Source: Promethearchaeum sp. (GTDB lineage: Archaea; Asgardarchaeota; Lokiarchaeia; Sigyniarchaeales; Promethearchaeaceae). From it: 32,881 nt of DNA. Shown piece by piece: positions 16,964 to 24,846 of the stretch (the first letter of the stretch is position 1; every line of letters starts with the position of its first letter). The notes beneath the pieces were generated by a model. The model saw only the letters and a list, made by a program, of their open reading frames with translations, was not told the origin of the DNA and did not search any database. Location of the stretch: the NCBI GenBank assembly GCA_030612265.1, contig JAUWOE010000013.1:1-32881 (forward strand), read 5' to 3'. Made by a program: the position numbers and the translations under genes.

Positions 16964-17650
16964 GTGCTGCATAATAAAAGAGACTTATCACGTTATCTAA
17001 AAACTTCTTATATGATTAATTGGAAAAATCCAATAATTTTAAACGAATTAAGCAAAATCATCAAAAATATGCCCGAGAATGATGATGTTCAAAAAGCAAT
17101 TAAGTTATTCTATTACGTTCGAGATAATTTTAAGTATAAAGTAACGCTTAATTTCTCTTCTCCTAATTCTCTCAAAGCAACCACTACTTTAAAACAAGGT
17201 TACGGGCACTGTGTTCGAAAAGCCATACTATTGACTGCCTTTGGGAGGGCTGCAGGAATACCAACAAGACTTCATTTTGTTGATTTGAAAAATCATCTTC
17301 TTAGACCTGAGTGGATTGAAAAATTAGGTGAAGAAATTATTTACCATGGTTATGTTGAATTTTACCTTAATGGAAAATGGGTAAAAGCTAGCCCTGCTTA
17401 TGATAAAGAACTTTGTATTAAGCACAATTATTATATTACGGAATTTAATGGTAAAGATGATGCTCTTTTTACATCATTGGATTTATCAGGGAATAATTTC
17501 ATGGATTATATCAAAGATCGGGGTACCTTTGCCAAAGTTCCCTATATTCGCATAGTTTCTACCTGGTTCAAGTATTATGCTCCTTATATTTTGAAGTATA
17601 GAAAAAAAAATAGAAAAACTCAAAAAACTCAAAATTCAAAGAAAAATTAA
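16964..17650 (+). CDS. Transglutaminase-like cysteine peptidase-fold protein
   Basis: 228 residues. The transglutaminase core triad is visible: Cys83 in GYGHCVRKA, His128 in YHGYVEFYLNGKWV and Asp147 in SPAYDKE, with the usual leading YYVRDNFKYK. No signal peptide or extra domain is present apart from a Lys-rich tail (KYRKKNRKTQKTQNSKKN). Prokaryotic members are mostly proteases or amidases rather than cross-linking enzymes; the substrate is unknown. The start is uncertain: GTG at 16964 gives the fuller N-terminus, and an ATG at 17012 would remove 16 residues before the conserved region. The small zinc-ribbon gene follows 13 bases after the stop and is probably in the same transcript. Confidence 0.85.
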   Translation: MLHNKRDLSRYLKTSYMINWKNPIILNELSKIIKNMPENDDVQKAIKLFYYVRDNFKYKVTLNFSSPNSLKATTTLKQGYGHCVRKAILLTAFGRAAGIPTRLHFVDLKNHLLRPEWIEKLGEEIIYHGYVEFYLNGKWVKASPAYDKELCIKHNYYITEFNGKDDALFTSLDLSGNNFMDYIKDRGTFAKVPYIRIVSTWFKYYAPYILKYRKKNRKTQKTQNSKKN

Positions 17651-17663
17651 GAGGAGTAAAATA

Positions 17664-17861
17664 GTGGAATCAAAATGTATATATTGTGAGGAAAAGTTCG
17701 ATATTTTAACTAATTCTCATTTTTTCTGTTCAAAATGCAATTCTTATTATCACTTCATAACTGAAACGGATGCATTTTTTGAATTTAACGCCTATCCGGA
17801 GAAGAATATTAAAAAATATTATCAGAACCGAATGATTCGAATCCAAAAAAAAAAATTATAA
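17664..17861 (+). CDS. Small zinc-ribbon protein (65 aa)
   Basis: 65 residues with a four-Cys zinc site, CIYC near residue 5 and CSKC near 22, followed by an aromatic helix and a very basic end (RMIRIQKKKL). The GTG start is well supported by GAGGAG at 17651-17656, seven bases upstream. It follows the transglutaminase-like gene closely and precedes mtnA by 36 bases. Such single zinc ribbons often bind nucleic acid or protein partners; nothing more specific can be said. Confidence 0.7.
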   Translation: MESKCIYCEEKFDILTNSHFFCSKCNSYYHFITETDAFFEFNAYPEKNIKKYYQNRMIRIQKKKL

Positions 17862-17897
17862 TATCAAATTATTATTAATTGCTTTATTTAATGATCT

Positions 17898-18932
17898 ATG
17901 GAACCGTCACTTCAATGGACTGAAAAAAACATCATTAAGATGATTGATCAGACCAAGTTACCCGGGACTTTAACGTATTTAGAGATATCTGATTACAGGG
18001 CTGCAGCAAAATCAATAAAAGATATGAATATTAGGGGTGCTCCTGCAATTGGAGTTACGGCGGCAATGGGGATGGCTTTAGCTGCCCTAGAATTTCAAAA
18101 CTTAGATGTTGAAAAATTTAAGATTGAAATGGAAAATGCAGGCCGAATAATTTCAAAAACGCGCCCTACTGCTGTAAATTTAACTTGGGCAGTTAAAAGA
18201 ATTCAAGCCTTAATTGAAAATAATCCATCATCTCCTCCAGAACTTACAAAATTAATTATTTCAGAATGCCAAAAAATGTGGCAAGTCGATATCGATACCA
18301 ATCGCGCTATGGGGAAACACGGAGCCACTTTATTAGAAGATGGGGATACAGTATTGACTCATTGTAATGCGGGTTCTTTAGCAACTGTGCAGTATGGGAC
18401 TGCTCTGGCTCCAATCCGATGGGCAATTGAGGAGGAAGGGAAAAAAATCCAAGTTATTGCGAATGAAACTAGACCGAGATTGCAAGGTGCAAGATTAACT
18501 GCTTGGGAATTACATTATGATAAAATTCCGGTAAAGGTTGAAGTGGATAATAATGCAGGTTTAATGATGCGGATGGGAAAGATTAATAAAGTAATTGTGG
18601 GGGCGGACCGAATTGTAAATGGTGTTGTTTTCAATAAAATTGGAACTTACATGGTTGCAATGGCTGCAAAGTATCATAACATTCCAATGTATGTCGTGGC
18701 ACCTAAATCAACCCTATCTTTAAGTGAATCGGAAGAAGATGTAATTATTGAGCAAAGAAATGCCCAGTTTGAAGTTGGGGAAATAATGGGAAAAATCAAG
18801 GAACCTATTGTTCCTGATGGTGTTGAATGCATAAACTATGCCTTTGATGCAACTCCGTTTGATCTAATAACAAAAATCATAACCCAAGATGGGGTTTTTA
18901 GTCCAGAAGAGCTGATTCAGAGATATAAATAG
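17898..18932 (+). CDS. mtnA: S-methyl-5-thioribose-1-phosphate isomerase
   Basis: 344 residues, standard for MtnA, which converts methylthioribose-1-phosphate to methylthioribulose-1-phosphate in methionine salvage. The family signatures are all present: MNIRGAPAIGV (about 43-53), the catalytic Cys156 in THCNAGSLATV and the catalytic Asp237 in VGADRIVNGVVFNKIGTY. The fold is shared with eIF2B regulatory subunits and ribose-1,5-bisphosphate isomerase, but the N-terminal domain and active site match MtnA best. No other salvage gene is in the window. A decayed copy of its last 142 bases lies at 19985-20126. Confidence 0.93.
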   Translation: MEPSLQWTEKNIIKMIDQTKLPGTLTYLEISDYRAAAKSIKDMNIRGAPAIGVTAAMGMALAALEFQNLDVEKFKIEMENAGRIISKTRPTAVNLTWAVKRIQALIENNPSSPPELTKLIISECQKMWQVDIDTNRAMGKHGATLLEDGDTVLTHCNAGSLATVQYGTALAPIRWAIEEEGKKIQVIANETRPRLQGARLTAWELHYDKIPVKVEVDNNAGLMMRMGKINKVIVGADRIVNGVVFNKIGTYMVAMAAKYHNIPMYVVAPKSTLSLSESEEDVIIEQRNAQFEVGEIMGKIKEPIVPDGVECINYAFDATPFDLITKIITQDGVFSPEELIQRYK

Positions 18933-18989
18933 CCAAAAGAACTTAAATTGTTCCTTAATGAATTTTGATTTATTTTTCGCTGAAATAAG

Positions 18990-18999
18990 TTTTATAAGT
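18990..18999 (+). promoter_or_regulatory. TATA box for the 19019 gene
   Basis: TTTATAAGTT is centred about 26 bases before the ATG at 19019, which fits a leaderless transcript; no ribosome site is seen. Confidence 0.45.
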
Positions 19000-19018
19000 T
19001 CGATTTGGATATAGTATT

Positions 19019-19852
19019 ATGATGGCATCATTTTCTCTCAGTTTGGAAACTGCCTTTCTGGCTTCCGCGATATTCGCCTTTATCCTTTTAATTGCGTTGA
19101 TATACATTAAGTTATTCTCAGTAAAAATTCATGGTCTCTCTTATTGGATTTTCGCATATTTGTTTCTATTTCTTGAGTTTGTAGTGTTATTTTTCTCCGA
19201 TGAGACCTGGGTATTGTTCCTTGAACTTCTCCTTCAAACATCTTTTATTGTATTTATAATTGTAGGAATGCGCAAATTCCTAAAATTACCCTTATTCTTG
19301 CATATCTGGTCTGGAATTCTTGTCGCTACGATAATCTGGGATATTCTCCTATTATTTATTTTTCATAATTTTCAACTTCATCTCTATTCGATTGGGTTTA
19401 TTATTGGAAGTTTAATGATTTATAACGCATGGCTATTATTTCATCACTCGAGAGTGCCTGAAAAGCGAAATATGAGGTATATTGGAATTTTCTTCATCCT
19501 GAATGGCCTTCATTATTTAGATTATCCCTTTTTACGAACGGTAGAGTGGTTTGCTCCTATCGGATACCTGATGGCCAATGCCTTTAGTCAAGCATTTGGA
19601 ATCGGCCTGATAATGCTAATAATGCAGAAAATCAATTTTGATGTTCTCCAATCAAAGAAAAAAATATACCAATTGCACGGAATGTTGCCAATCTGTGCTT
19701 CTTGCAAGAAAATTCGTGATGATAAAGGGTATTGGAATCAAATCGAGGATTATTTACGGGAAAATGCAGATATAGAATTCACACATGGTCTATGTGAAGA
19801 TTGCTATAAAAAATATATTGCCGAAATACCTGAGAGTTCCATCATTGAATAA
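19019..19852 (+). CDS. Membrane sensor-like protein with a C-terminal Cys-rich signalling tail
   Basis: 277 residues. About seven hydrophobic helices span residues 1-205, resembling the membrane input domains of bacterial sensor kinases. A short coiled linker leads to a compact C-terminal domain (about 222-268) with CASCKKIRDDKGYWNQIEDY and HGLCEDCYKKY. This CxxC...CxxC motif is widespread at the C-terminus of bacterial PAS, kinase and response-regulator proteins, where it probably binds a metal. Here it is joined directly to a membrane domain with no kinase, PAS or GGDEF part. The ATG is about 26 bases from a TATA box, so it is likely leaderless. It may act as a partner of a kinase elsewhere; function is unknown. 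Confidence 0.8.
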   Translation: MMASFSLSLETAFLASAIFAFILLIALIYIKLFSVKIHGLSYWIFAYLFLFLEFVVLFFSDETWVLFLELLLQTSFIVFIIVGMRKFLKLPLFLHIWSGILVATIIWDILLLFIFHNFQLHLYSIGFIIGSLMIYNAWLLFHHSRVPEKRNMRYIGIFFILNGLHYLDYPFLRTVEWFAPIGYLMANAFSQAFGIGLIMLIMQKINFDVLQSKKKIYQLHGMLPICASCKKIRDDKGYWNQIEDYLRENADIEFTHGLCEDCYKKYIAEIPESSIIE

Positions 19853-19984
19853 ATACTTGAAATTTCTGGTCCCACTGTAAATCATCCGCGAGTATGACTT
19901 GATATCTTTTCTTAACTAAGAATTTATAGCTGACATGATGAAAAATATTATGATAGGTGGGTTTATGGATTATTTTTATAGTCT

Positions 19985-20126
19985 AAAATATTAAGGAACC
20001 AATTATTCCTGATGATGTTGAAGGAATATATTATGCTTTTGATTCAACACAGTTTGATCTAATAACAAAAATCATAATTAAAATGGTGTTTTTAGTCCAG
20101 AAGATTTGATTCAGAGATATAATTAG
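19985..20126 (+). pseudogene. Decayed 3' remnant of mtnA
   Basis: 142 bases that align with the last 142 bases of mtnA (18791-18932), including its stop region (AGATATAATTAG against AGATATAAATAG). The translated match is KEPIIPDDVEGIYYAFDST...FDLITKII; a one-base loss then shifts the frame and an early TGA appears. The remaining mtnA sequence is absent. Its presence shows that mtnA was once duplicated here and the copy was lost, leaving the 3' end between the 19019 gene and the toxin-antitoxin pair. Confidence 0.85.
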
Positions 20127-20132
20127 CTTTAT

Positions 20133-20633
20133 ATGCAACACATTTCTATCCATAAAACTTCACCACAACAATATTTAAATTTGCTTTTATTAGTAGATAT
20201 AATTGAAAACCTTGTGAACCGATCAGAGAAATATTTTCACAAAATGGAGTTTATTCTCGAAAAAATTAATATTTTACCCAGTAATCTTGATTCAAATCCA
20301 TTCTTAGTAGATGCACTCTTTTATCGATTCCAAGTCTCAATTGATGCAGCAATGGATATTGTTGCTATGTTATGTAAAGATTTTGGGATAATTGTGAATG
20401 AAGACTATTCGAATATTGATGAACTAGTTAAATTTAAAGTGCTTTCACCTTCATTGGCGGAACATTTAAGGAAACTAAACGGATTAAGGAATGCGCTGGT
20501 TCGTAAATACAATAAGATTGAAGAAGATTTACTAATTAAAGAAAAAGAGAATGTTGTATCTTATTTAAATAATTTTGTTGAAATTATTAAAGTGATAATA
20601 GATGAAAAACTCAATCTCGATCCAACAGATTAA
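20133..20633 (+). CDS. HepT-like (DUF86) toxin-family protein with altered active site
   Basis: 166 residues, all-helical, matching the HepT/DUF86 family of HEPN ribonuclease toxins by the FYRFQVSIDAAMDIV segment and the motif region LRNALVRKYNKIEEDL. Known HepT proteins use RX4HXY: Arg and His for RNA cleavage, Tyr as the site AMPylated by the partner antitoxin. Here the Arg and the Tyr are kept but the His position is Arg (codon CGT, one base from CAT). The nuclease may therefore be weak or dead. The gene overlaps the nucleotidyltransferase gene by 32 bases. It starts seven bases after the mtnA remnant. Family confident, activity doubtful. Confidence 0.8.
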   Translation: MQHISIHKTSPQQYLNLLLLVDIIENLVNRSEKYFHKMEFILEKINILPSNLDSNPFLVDALFYRFQVSIDAAMDIVAMLCKDFGIIVNEDYSNIDELVKFKVLSPSLAEHLRKLNGLRNALVRKYNKIEEDLLIKEKENVVSYLNNFVEIIKVIIDEKLNLDPTD

Positions 20634-21027
20634 AGAGGAATTAAATTTCCTCAAAAACAAATGGGTAATAGTATTCGGAAGTTGGTTAAATAATTATTAT
20701 ATACCTGAACGATCCGATATTGATGTTGCAATCTTAAGTAGAAATCAAAATAGAGAATACAATTTACAATTTTGGGCAGATATTATAGGTAATGCTCCAT
20801 CTAATTATGATTTAAGAGTTTTTGAGATCCTTCCATTAACACTTCAAATGAATATTATTACTCATTACCAAGTTATTTATGGCGATCCTCTGGAGATTTC
20901 TGAATATTTATATCAATATAGAAAAATCTGGAGTTATACTCACTTTAGAGTTGAAGAAAATAAGATTAAAACGATCGATGAAAAGAAAAGAGGAATAAAA
21001 AATCGACTTAATTTGTTGAAACTTTGA
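20602..21027 (+). CDS. MntA-like nucleotidyltransferase antitoxin
   Basis: 141 residues of the minimal nucleotidyltransferase fold. The catalytic region reads FGSWLNNYYIPERSDIDVAIL, the GS...DxD signature of the family that AMPylates HepT. The spacing between GS and DID is 11 residues, one more than the usual 10, and the common Gly four places after GS is Asn. Both Asp residues that bind metal are present. Its start lies inside the end of the HepT-like gene, a tight coupling typical of toxin-antitoxin pairs. The product probably neutralises HepT by modifying its Tyr; with the His change in HepT the pair may be drifting or have a different role. Confidence 0.8.
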   Translation: MKNSISIQQIKEELNFLKNKWVIVFGSWLNNYYIPERSDIDVAILSRNQNREYNLQFWADIIGNAPSNYDLRVFEILPLTLQMNIITHYQVIYGDPLEISEYLYQYRKIWSYTHFRVEENKIKTIDEKKRGIKNRLNLLKL

Positions 21028-21150
21028 TTTTTGATAAGCTTCCAAAATTTCTCATCTTGCCCAAATTCATTCCTTTATTGATATTTTTTATTAGATTTCT
21101 TGAAAATCGGAAAATTTAACCATTTTGGAAGCTTTTTTAACTTGGTATTT

Positions 21151-21954
21151 ATGCTCGAATTATTTGTAAATGTTCGTAAAGAACAACCGTTATTCATGTT
21201 AACCCCTGAAAATCTAAATCCAGAAGAATATGTTAAAATTCGTTCCAAGTTAAGTGAAAATAAGATTATTAAACTCCAATTTACAGCTGAATGCACTTTG
21301 AATCAACCTGAAGAATTTCTAATCAATTTGATCCAGAAAGAATTCAAGGCGTATATTCTTTCTATCAACAATTTGGATATTATAATTTCAAATCAGCTGG
21401 TTCCTGAACTTAATTTGCCAAAAGCTATACGTAGAATAAATTCTAAAATTTTCAAAGCTGAACAATTTCCCGTTTCAATAAATCCTATAAAAAATGAACT
21501 CACTCCGATAAAAAATAGAAAATCTGTTTCGAGAAAAGAAAAAAATCGCTCTCCAAGAAAAGAAAGAGATCCAAAACCATCACCTAGAATGGATGGATAT
21601 AGAGAACCAAGAAAAGAGGGAACTCCAAACCGAGCACCTAGAAAGGACGGATATAGAGGACCAAGAAGAGAAGGAACTTCAAATCGCGCACCTAGAAAGG
21701 ACGGATATAGAGGAAGAAGAGAAAAAAGCAGTCGTCCACCTAGAAGAGATGGATATAGAGGTCCAAGAAGAGAAGAAACTTCAAACCGCGCACCTACTCG
21801 GAGAAGAGATGGTAAACCTCTTCAGAGAAGAAATGGAACTCCAAACCGCGCACCTGGAAAGGATGGATATAGAGGAAGAAGAGAAGGAAACCGCCCACCA
21901 TTTAAAAAGGAAGGAAAAAGAACTACAAGAAAAGAGGGAAATAAAACTCAATAA
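21151..21954 (+). CDS. Protein with a small N-terminal domain and an RGG-like repeat tail
   Basis: 267 residues from the ATG at 21151; an in-frame TTG at 21100 is less likely. Residues 1-110 form an alpha/beta domain I do not recognise (MLELFVNVRKEQPLF... LTPENLNPEEYVKIRSKL). From about 125 to the end the protein is a disordered, strongly basic tail built of repeats of the type RKDGYRGPRREGTSNRAP, occurring about five times with variation, plus related GYRGRRE units. Such Arg/Gly/Tyr tails bind RNA and can drive phase separation in eukaryotic proteins. The DNA is purine-rich, so a second frame is also open over the repeats (21593-21991), almost certainly by chance. An RNA-related role is inference. 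Confidence 0.75.
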   Translation: MLELFVNVRKEQPLFMLTPENLNPEEYVKIRSKLSENKIIKLQFTAECTLNQPEEFLINLIQKEFKAYILSINNLDIIISNQLVPELNLPKAIRRINSKIFKAEQFPVSINPIKNELTPIKNRKSVSRKEKNRSPRKERDPKPSPRMDGYREPRKEGTPNRAPRKDGYRGPRREGTSNRAPRKDGYRGRREKSSRPPRRDGYRGPRREETSNRAPTRRRDGKPLQRRNGTPNRAPGKDGYRGRREGNRPPFKKEGKRTTRKEGNKTQ

Positions 21955-21980
21955 TTTTTTTAGTTTTTATCGGGAATCCT

Positions 21981-22114
21981 TTATTTTTTAATGCCACCCT
22001 GTTTTCCGGTAATAGTCTCGATTTGAATTCTCCCAATATTTACATTTTTAAAAGCTTTCTCGTCAATGAACTTGACACGAACAGGTTCGGGATCTTCCTC
22101 GAATATATCATGTA
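21981..22114 (-). pseudogene. 3' remnant of an unidentified gene on the minus strand
   Basis: Reading leftward, the sequence encodes about 44 residues, DIFEEDPEPVRVKFIDEK then AFKNVNIGRIQIETITGK and GGIKK, ending in TAA at 21983-21981. There is no start codon in frame, and a TGA closes the frame at 22124-22122. The composition is that of a real protein end, but I cannot name the family. Its 5' part is missing exactly where the methyltransferase remnant begins on the other strand. Confidence 0.5.
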
Positions 22115-22366
22115 GAATTATTCACGAATATATATTGGATATTAACTGATCAAGGTGTATTACTTATTGATTTTCCTTCTGATAGTGATGAAGGTCGAGA
22201 TACTTGGTTTGAAGATTTACCAATGTATTGGTCAAGTTTCTCAAAGGATTGGATGTGTCTAACTTTAAAAAAATTGGGATTTACTCTTATTGCTGAATAT
22301 GATGATATCAAAATGTTTAACAAGAAGGAAGAAAATACCTTATTTCTTTTATATCAAAAAATTTAA
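22112..22366 (+). pseudogene. 3' remnant of a class I SAM-dependent methyltransferase
   Basis: About 84 codons read ELFTNIYWILTDQGVLLIDF, then SDEGRDTWFEDLPMYWSSFS, then LTLKKLGFTLIAEYDD, ending TAA at 22364-22366. The order of a terminal-strand GVLLIDFP, a loop and a GF-type strand is that of the last third of Rossmann methyltransferases. The SAM-binding N-terminal part is absent and there is no start codon near 22112. The frame is otherwise intact, so the truncation is recent. Confidence 0.65.
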
Positions 22367-22410
22367 TAATCAAAATCTTATAATCAATACTTTAGTTCAT
22401 ATTTGAAGAA

Positions 22411-23829
22411 TTAATCAATAATATTTTTTTTTTGTAACTCCTTCAAATATTCTTCTTCCTTTTGTAGATGTAGGTTATAAATTTCTTTCTTCTTTTCAAA
22501 CCATTCTGGACCATCTAAAGGAAACCATATCAATGAAATTGCACTTAAAATTAATCCGATTGCAGGGATTAAACAAAAAGTAAACATAATACCGTTTAGA
22601 GCTGAATCTATTTGAAGCTGTTTTTTGGCAACTCCATCTTCAATTATTGGTGAAACAAATCCAAATCCTTTAATTGTTATCAAAAATAACCAATTTGCAA
22701 TAGATATTGCAGGTTTAGTTATTATGGCATTGATTCCTCCATAGATCGCTTCTCTTCGCTTTCCTGTAATTAATTCATCATTATCTATGGCATCACCTGT
22801 TAATACGACTAAAGCAACTATAATCCCTGAAAATCCAAATCCAATCAATAAGAAAGGAATACTGGCAGCATAAGCATTACTACCTACAAAAAAGAGTATA
22901 ATAAATCCAATAGCTATAATACTGAAATTAAAAATCGAACTTTTTCTTGAATACCAGATTTTTATCATTTCTTGACTTGTTAAAAGACCTAAAACAATTC
23001 CTACAAGAAAGGTTATAATAAATGGGATTAAATTCTGATCTTCTACAACATAATCTATATAAAATAATATTCCGCTACTAAATATCGGAAAAATAAATGT
23101 TGTTAGAAAAGCTGAAACCATCATAATCCAAAAAGGTTTATTTTTAAAAGTTGATTTTATCCCTTCAATAAAGCCTTCTTTAGGTTGCATCTGGGCAAAA
23201 AGATTTTCTTTTATTCCAAAAGAAGTAATAAAGAGTAATAATCCACATATTACTCCCATTATTATCATTATTGCTCCAAAATAAGGGTGTACTCCTTCAA
23301 TTCCTGTGAAAAGAATTATTGGTAAAACTAAACCAATAACAACATTTGTAAAATTCACAACTGCCCCATAAAATCCCAAACTTGCTCTTTCTTTTCCTGA
23401 AAACGCTATCTCATTTGGTAATGAATAAAAACAACAACCAACAATCGTAAACATTGTATCTAAAAGAAAAAGAACCACGAGGAAGTTCCAAAACAAACCC
23501 ATTTGATTTCCCGGTTTTGCTATCGGAAACCAGCAAAAAATAAATGCAAGAACATAAAAAAACGATCCATAGCGAATATAGGGAATTCTACGACCGATTT
23601 TAGTGCGTGTGTTATCTATTATATGCGAAGCAATCGGATCATTAATAGTGTTCCAAACTCCAAAAATAATCCATGCTAAGCCCAAAAGCTCAGAATTCAT
23701 TGCCAGTTTCTCATGGTAGAAGAAAGTTATGTTGCCAAAAACAAATCCATTTAGAATATTATTGGCTAAAGAACCAAAGGAGAAATTTAATTTAGTTTTA
23801 ACGCTAACTTTTTCTTCTAAAGACATCAA
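22411..23829 (-). CDS. GPH-family (glycoside-pentoside-hexuronide:cation) sugar symporter
   Basis: 472 residues with about 12 transmembrane helices, the normal form for the MelB-type GPH branch of the major facilitator superfamily, which imports sugars or glycosides with H+ or Na+. Diagnostic segments are the NTINDPIASHIIDNTRTKIGRR loop between helices 2 and 3, where the ND and RTK-type residues are family hallmarks, and the central loop after helix 6. A short acidic C-terminal tail follows. A TATA box is seen at 23864-23871 and the transcript would have a leader of about 13 bases. No glycosidase is adjacent, so the substrate is unknown. Confidence 0.88.
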   Translation of the reverse strand: MMSLEEKVSVKTKLNFSFGSLANNILNGFVFGNITFFYHEKLAMNSELLGLAWIIFGVWNTINDPIASHIIDNTRTKIGRRIPYIRYGSFFYVLAFIFCWFPIAKPGNQMGLFWNFLVVLFLLDTMFTIVGCCFYSLPNEIAFSGKERASLGFYGAVVNFTNVVIGLVLPIILFTGIEGVHPYFGAIMIIMGVICGLLLFITSFGIKENLFAQMQPKEGFIEGIKSTFKNKPFWIMMVSAFLTTFIFPIFSSGILFYIDYVVEDQNLIPFIITFLVGIVLGLLTSQEMIKIWYSRKSSIFNFSIIAIGFIILFFVGSNAYAASIPFLLIGFGFSGIIVALVVLTGDAIDNDELITGKRREAIYGGINAIITKPAISIANWLFLITIKGFGFVSPIIEDGVAKKQLQIDSALNGIMFTFCLIPAIGLILSAISLIWFPLDGPEWFEKKKEIYNLHLQKEEEYLKELQKKNIID

Positions 23830-23863
23830 TTCTACTTTGTCATTTAATCCTAAATAATATTAA

Positions 23864-23871
23864 TTTATATA
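23864..23871 (-). promoter_or_regulatory. TATA box for the GPH symporter gene
   Basis: On the minus strand TATATAAA lies 35 to 42 bases before the ATG at 23829, predicting transcription from near 23842. Confidence 0.45.
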
Positions 23872-23904
23872 GAAACAATTGAAATAAATTAAAAAAAATG
23901 GTTT

Positions 23905-24078
23905 TTAATAACTGCTTTTCGTCCATTCATGATTGCATTTTCCACATTTAAGCTTCTTAGGATATACTGGAGATCCTTGCATCGAATAATATAAAGGTTT
24001 CTGAGATTTATCTTCTACTTCTTTGATTTTTCTACGATCCTCATTCGAACACTTAGGGCACTTAAAAACGCGAGACAT
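23905..24078 (-). CDS. Small two-knuckle zinc-ribbon protein (57 aa)
   Basis: 57 residues, ATG at 24078 to TAA at 23905. It starts MSRVFKCPKC and has a second knuckle CGKCNHEW near residue 45, giving a CxxC...CxxC zinc ribbon with about 35 residues between, including the basic/acidic stretch RRKIKEVEDK. The layout recalls RNA polymerase subunit or TFIIS-type ribbons, but it is too short to assign. It lies 22 bases after the stop of the metallo-hydrolase gene on the same strand, so it is probably in that operon. Confidence 0.65.
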   Translation of the reverse strand: MSRVFKCPKCSNEDRRKIKEVEDKSQKPLYYSMQGSPVYPKKLKCGKCNHEWTKSSY

Positions 24079-24100
24079 ATTTTTTTAAATATTCTGTATC

Positions 24101-24799
24101 CTAAAGAGTTATTTGATAACCCACATAGATACTGGATGCTGTTAAAGTTGGTTCATTCTGAAATTTTTCTATGTATTGAGAGCAATGACCCATGTACAAA
24201 TTTCTTACATTCGTTTTATTGATTAAATATTTAACATCTTTAAATCCATGAAATCCTCCTAATATTGCTTTGACATCTCCAAAATTTCTTGATTTTTCAA
24301 TAAAAGGTGCAATCCCAGGGTGAGAACAGCCAACAATCATTATTGTCTCACCGTTTTCTCCATATTTAATTAACAATGCTTGTTCACCTAGAGGCTTTTG
24401 GGTTCCTGTACTTGCGATATTTTGTGAAATACGATCAAGAACTTTAAAATTTTTAACCCGTTCAACATAAGGCTCTTTAAGGTATTTTTCATATTCTTTC
24501 GGTTGTACTTTTGAAAATTCTTCTGGGACATATATATCGGGGTTGTCAGTAACCTCCAAAACATGCGTAATTCCTCCCATATGATCCCAATGTGCATGAG
24601 AAACTATAATTGCGTCCAAATCCTTCAATGATATATTAAGTAAGTTACAATTTTTCAATAGAATTGATCCATGCCAGCCCGTATCAAATAAAATTTTTTT
24701 TCCTTCAATTTCTAAATATGCAGAAAAACCGTGTGCTGTTTCCAAGAGATCATTATTAGGATTTTTATGATTTTCATATAAAACGGTAATTTTTAGCAT
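24101..24799 (-). CDS. Metallo-beta-lactamase-fold hydrolase (COG1237 type)
   Basis: 232 residues. The metal-binding motif SHAHWDHMGG (His68, His70, Asp72, His73) and the later GCSHPGI and GGFHGF histidines give a complete dinuclear site. These motifs and the N-terminal HGFSAYLEIEGKKILFDTGW match the COG1237 group, annotated as 7,8-dihydropterin-6-yl-methyl-4-(beta-D-ribofuranosyl)aminobenzene 5'-phosphate synthase in methanogens. That name reflects one characterised relative; a pterin role here is only possible. The gene is upstream of the 57-residue zinc-ribbon gene. Its upstream flank is the decayed zinc-ribbon/membrane gene. Confidence 0.85.
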   Translation of the reverse strand: MLKITVLYENHKNPNNDLLETAHGFSAYLEIEGKKILFDTGWHGSILLKNCNLLNISLKDLDAIIVSHAHWDHMGGITHVLEVTDNPDIYVPEEFSKVQPKEYEKYLKEPYVERVKNFKVLDRISQNIASTGTQKPLGEQALLIKYGENGETIMIVGCSHPGIAPFIEKSRNFGDVKAILGGFHGFKDVKYLINKTNVRNLYMGHCSQYIEKFQNEPTLTASSIYVGYQITL

Positions 24800-24846
24800 A
24801 TCGATTCAATTTTCTTCTTCCATTTTCTTTTTTTTTCTTCGTTTAA

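Noticed and set aside
16791-16991. A 66-codon minus-strand open frame between the kinase and transglutaminase genes
   Set aside because: It overlaps the promoter and start of the transglutaminase-like gene, lacks a ribosome site, and its hydrophobic composition reflects AT-rich DNA.
21593-21991. A 132-codon second open frame over the repeat tail of the 21151 gene
   Set aside because: It is open because the purine-rich repeats avoid stops in that frame. The composition (Glu-rich repeats) mirrors the repeat, and there is no promoter or ribosome site of its own.
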